Shown: positions 63,119 through 64,000 of the stretch, piece by piece
Layout of the letters: every line of letters begins with the position of its first letter
Numbering within the stretch: the stretch's first letter is position 1
Assembly (NCBI GenBank): GCA_035531755.1
Contig: DATKSK010000003.1
Span: forward strand, 62,001 to 126,000
Origin: Acidimicrobiales bacterium
GTDB taxonomy: Bacteria; Actinomycetota; Acidimicrobiia; Acidimicrobiales; UBA8190
DNA: 64,000 nt
Direction: 5' to 3'
Position numbers and translations under genes: made by a program
The notes under the pieces: generated by a model
Told to the model about the DNA's origin: nothing
The model's input: only the letters and a program-made list of their open reading frames with translations
Databases searched by the model: none

Positions 63119-64000
63119 ATGGACAGGCTGCTCCAGGAGGTCGACGTCATCGAGGCGCACGGGGACCCCGCCACCACCGAGGTCACCGCCATCGAATTCG
63201 ACAGCCGCCACGTCGGGCCCGGGGCGCTGTTCTGCTGCCTGCCGGGCCGAGCCGCGGACGGCCACGACCACGCCGCCGCCGCCGTGGCCCGCGGCGCCAC
63301 CGCGCTCCTGGTGGAGCGCCGACTCGACCTCGACGTGACCCAGGCGGTGGTGGCCCCCGGCGCCGCCCGGCCGGCCATGGCCCGGATGGCGTGCGCCTTC
63401 TTCGGCTACCCGGCGCGCTCGCTGCGCACGGTCGGCGTCACGGGGACCAACGGCAAGACGACGGTGACCCACCTGCTGGCGTCGGTGTTCGAGACGCACC
63501 GGTGGCCCACCGCCGTGATCGGGACCCTCGACGGCGCCCGGACCACCCCGGAGGCCCCCGTGCTGCAGCGGTTGCTCGCCGAGGCGCGCCACGCCTCCCG
63601 GCGCGCCGTGGCCATGGAGGTGTCGTCGCACGCGCTGTCCCAGGCGCGCGTCGACGGCATCGTCTTCGACGCGGCCGTCTTCACGAACCTCTCGCACGAC
63701 CACCTCGACTACCACGGCACCGTCGAGGAGTACTTCGAGGCGAAGGCGTCGCTGTTCACGCCGTCGCGGGCAGCCCTCGCCGTGGTGAACGAGGACGACC
63801 CGTGGGGTGCGCGCCTCGTCGAACGGTCGGAGATCCCGACCGTCGGCTACCGGATGGCGGAGGTGGGCGACCTGCAGAGCACGGCCCGAGGCACGTCGTT
63901 CACCTGGCGGGGCCGGCGCGTGGCGCTGGCCCTGGCGGGATCCCTGCACGTGCCGAACGCGCTGGCGGCCGCCACGACGGCTGCCGCCCTGGGCGTCCCG
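63119..64000 (+). CDS. murE: UDP-MurNAc-tripeptide synthetase MurE, 5' part only
   Basis: 294 residues are visible and the gene runs past the window end. ATG 63119 is used; GTG 63113, in frame, is possible. Seen are AIEFDSRHVGPGALFCCLPG, the ATP loop VGVTGTNGKTTVTHLLA near residue 102, MEVSSHALSQARVDGI and FTNLSHDHLDYHGTVEEYFEAK, all typical of MurE. It adds the third residue of the stem peptide, meso-diaminopimelate in most Actinobacteria; the specificity loop lies beyond the end. Order mraZ-rsmH-ftsL-ftsI-murE is conserved. Confidence 0.95.
   Translation, partial: MDRLLQEVDVIEAHGDPATTEVTAIEFDSRHVGPGALFCCLPGRAADGHDHAAAAVARGATALLVERRLDLDVTQAVVAPGAARPAMARMACAFFGYPARSLRTVGVTGTNGKTTVTHLLASVFETHRWPTAVIGTLDGARTTPEAPVLQRLLAEARHASRRAVAMEVSSHALSQARVDGIVFDAAVFTNLSHDHLDYHGTVEEYFEAKASLFTPSRAALAVVNEDDPWGARLVERSEIPTVGYRMAEVGDLQSTARGTSFTWRGRRVALALAGSLHVPNALAAATTAAALGVP

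Overview
The window is a very GC-rich stretch of actinobacterial chromosome. Its gene content and order match the core backbone seen in Actinobacteria: mtrA-mtrB-lpqB, xerC-sigma-rpsB-tsf-pyrH-frr-cdsA-dxr-rip-ispG, rimP-nusA-ylxR-infB-rbfA-truB-ribF-rpsO-pnp, lexA divergent from a LysM protein next to nrdR, and a dcw cluster beginning mraZ-rsmH-ftsL-ftsI-murE. Several features point to a lineage away from mycobacteria and streptomycetes, perhaps Acidimicrobiia: a very short LpqB, an archaeal/eukaryal-type ProRS, an E. coli-type DapD and heavy use of leaderless starts. The class assignment is inference from gene content only.

Layout. 0-5.2 kb holds rsfS, then on the minus strand the MtrAB two-component system with a GerMN lipoprotein, and a solitary peptide-type ABC solute-binding lipoprotein. 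5.3-16.1 kb holds a tyrosine recombinase, a WhiG/FliA-type sigma factor, translation and nucleotide genes (rpsB, tsf, pyrH, frr), CDP-diglyceride synthase, and two MEP-pathway genes (dxr, ispG) flanking a site-2 protease. 16.1-18.1 kb holds proS and a flavin-type oxidase-like gene on the minus strand. 18.3-30.5 kb is the rimP-to-pnp translation and RNA-metabolism region, ending in an M16 peptidase. 30.6-41 kb holds dapB, a TetR-TetR-diiron module, dapA, RNase J, FtsK and a D-Ala-D-Ala carboxypeptidase. 41-49.7 kb holds thrB, miaB, miaA, dapF, hflX, dapC, dapD and dapE. 49.7-54.4 kb is the SOS locus (lexA, LysM protein, nrdR), then a PIG-L deacetylase, dinB and a DUF3040 protein. 54.5-58.4 kb is a small accessory block (ROK kinase, unknown protein, HNH protein, LplA-like ligase, DUF1634 and TauE/SafE). 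58.5-64 kb is the start of the dcw cluster, with murE cut by the window end.

How the genes work together. Six genes of the succinylase diaminopimelate/lysine route (dapA, B, C, D, E, F) lie in the window. They feed MurE, FtsI and the carboxypeptidase at the peptidoglycan end. Many genes are joined by 4-base GTGA or ATGA stop/start overlaps, so translation is probably coupled. At least a dozen transcription units instead start with a TANNNT hexamer 6-8 bases before the start codon, which predicts leaderless mRNAs.

I found no tRNA, rRNA, CRISPR array, insertion sequence or prophage. The window is mostly conserved housekeeping DNA, and I see no clear novel defence or biosynthetic system. The most unusual signals are the leaderless-promoter set, the four LexA boxes, the mraZ and rimP control regions, the in-frame minisatellites in protein tails, and the TetR/diiron module.
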